In this document: piece after piece, positions 6,894-7,762 of the stretch
Position numbering within the stretch: the first letter of the stretch is position 1
Layout of the letters: the number at the start of each line of letters is the position of its first letter
Source: Tannerellaceae bacterium
GTDB lineage: Bacteria > Bacteroidota > Bacteroidia > Bacteroidales > Tannerellaceae
Assembly (NCBI GenBank): GCA_020860805.1
Contig: JAJBTP010000330.1
Coordinates: 1 to 7,762, forward strand
Direction of reading: 5' to 3'
Length of the DNA stretch: 7,762 bases
Made by a program: the position numbers and the translations under genes
The notes under the pieces: model-generated
Told to the model about the DNA's origin: nothing
What the model saw: only the letters and a program-made list of their open reading frames with translations
Database searches by the model: none

Positions 6894-7086
6894 TTTTGAA
6901 TCAAAAGAACAAATTAACAGAAAATTGCATAAAGAAAAGCATAAGGTTAAACAAATGGGGCTTTTCAAGTCAATAAGATACAATTTATAATTAAATCCGG
7001 TTTGTCCGGTTTCAATTTATTAGTTGCTGCCGGATGGCTTATTGGGATATGTGACTTTATTTCTGAAATTGTATATAATATGCTGC

Positions 7087-7762
7087 TTATAAGAAGGTAT
7101 CATCAGGAACCCGTTTTCTGAAGAAATAATCTATCCCGCAATATATGTATCCTAGGATAAGAAAGATCAGGATTAATCCGGCTACATTTACTAACACTTT
7201 TCCCATCCCTAACTGATCAATATTGATAAATGCATATGGATACCGGCTTCCTGTTGAGAGGATTTCACCACCTGTTTGTGCCCGGATGATAGTAAACAGA
7301 AAGTAGGCATACGGTATGAGGAGCCACAGAAAGGGGTCAAATTTTTTAAACTGTCCTTTGGGGTCAAACAATAGCCAGTCGAAAACGGTCATCAGTGGGA
7401 CGACATAATGCACCAATGTATTCGCCATTGAATTCACATAGGCTGTATTTCCCATACTAAACATAGCAGGCCGTAACACAAAATAAAAAATCAATCCGGT
7501 TACTGTGATTGCAAATACCACAGCTCCTTTAAAGCGGGGGGGGCAAAGGTGGCTACCCGGTTTCCGGTACATATCAGGCTCAGGTTCCAGTAAAAGGAAC
7601 AGATAAAATAAAAGAGGCAAAGGATATTACTTTGAATAGTATAATACGTCAGGATTCCCCAGGTCAGGTGTCCGTCCGGCAGGCCGGAATTAAGATACAG
7701 CCCCCAGATACATAGGATTACAAACAGGGCTTTATAGCCCATAAAGAGATATTGATTACGGA
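7087..7762 (-). pseudogene. Pr6Pr-type six-segment membrane protein, split by a frameshift at a C8 tract; start probably beyond the window
   Basis: Two frames together make one protein. The first (ATG at 7742, open to the window edge without a stop) carries membrane segments near residues 5-18 and 31-52 and the motif YYTIQSNILC, then runs into a C8 tract (7543-7536) and stops at 7500. The second resumes with RFKGAVVFAITVTGLIFYF and adds four more membrane segments, with HYVVPLMTVFDWLLFDPKG and RYPYAFINIDQLGMGKV, ending at 7087. One extra C (C9), or two fewer (C6), joins them into about 218 residues from the 7742 ATG, the expected size of Pr6Pr family membrane proteins. Their function is unknown to me, so I assign none. 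Residues before the ATG (RNQYLF) look compatible with a start slightly upstream, outside the window. Causes could be a sequencing error, a recent mutation or phase-variable slippage. Confidence 0.75.
7536..7543 (-). repeat. C8 mononucleotide tract at the frameshift
   Basis: Eight C on the coding strand (G8 as given) lie inside GCC CCC CCC GC, exactly where the two frames of the membrane protein have to be joined. With nine C the frame reads FAPPRFKGA. With eight it reads FAPPALKE and ends 18 codons later at 7500. The tract C CCC CCC also fits the shape of a slippery site for -1 slippage. Confidence 0.85.

Noticed and set aside
6993..7012. CCGG-based hairpin with T residues as a terminator after the membrane protein gene
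   Set aside because: The stem is four pairs plus three after a bulged A, and CCGG is self-complementary, so pairing by chance is likely. The two TCCGGTTT units read equally well as a short direct repeat.
7669..7690. TCCGGC/GCCGGA inverted repeat near the right edge
   Set aside because: It lies inside the coding sequence of the membrane protein (LNSGLPDGH) and has only a two-base loop; codon composition explains it.

Overview
The window looks like chromosomal DNA of a Bacteroidota member, most likely of the order Bacteroidales. The three large proteins have the lineage-typical form of their families. Gene starts lack a Shine-Dalgarno sequence and sit behind AT- or A-rich leaders. A TATCTTTG box matching the Bacteroides TAnnTTTG -7 promoter element lies upstream of the purF-like gene. 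The genus cannot be settled from the sequence alone.

All genes are on the minus strand, so transcription runs from high to low coordinates. At the right edge (7087-7762) is a six-segment membrane protein of the Pr6Pr type, split by a frameshift at a C8 tract (G8 on the given strand, 7536-7543). A 259-base AT-rich gap follows, with the predicted purF promoter. Next come a long PurF-like amidophosphoribosyltransferase (4923-6827), a 257-base gap holding three C-rich imperfect palindromic repeats (two clear copies and one divergent), carA (3547-4665) and carB (292-3513). carA and carB are separated by only 33 bases and must form an operon. A strong rho-independent terminator (227-260) closes it. 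The left end (1-226) has no visible gene. It holds three GGATT-N3-AATCC hairpins and a fourth copy of the C-rich repeat.

Functionally the window joins the glutamine-dependent first step of pyrimidine synthesis (CarA releases ammonia, CarB makes carbamoyl phosphate, which also feeds arginine synthesis) with an enzyme resembling the glutamine-dependent first step of purine synthesis. I see no clearly undescribed multi-gene system. The points most worth a second look are the homopolymer frameshift in the membrane protein, the CPS1-like allosteric pocket of CarB, the divergent residues and insertions of the PurF-like enzyme, and the two families of intergenic palindromic repeats.
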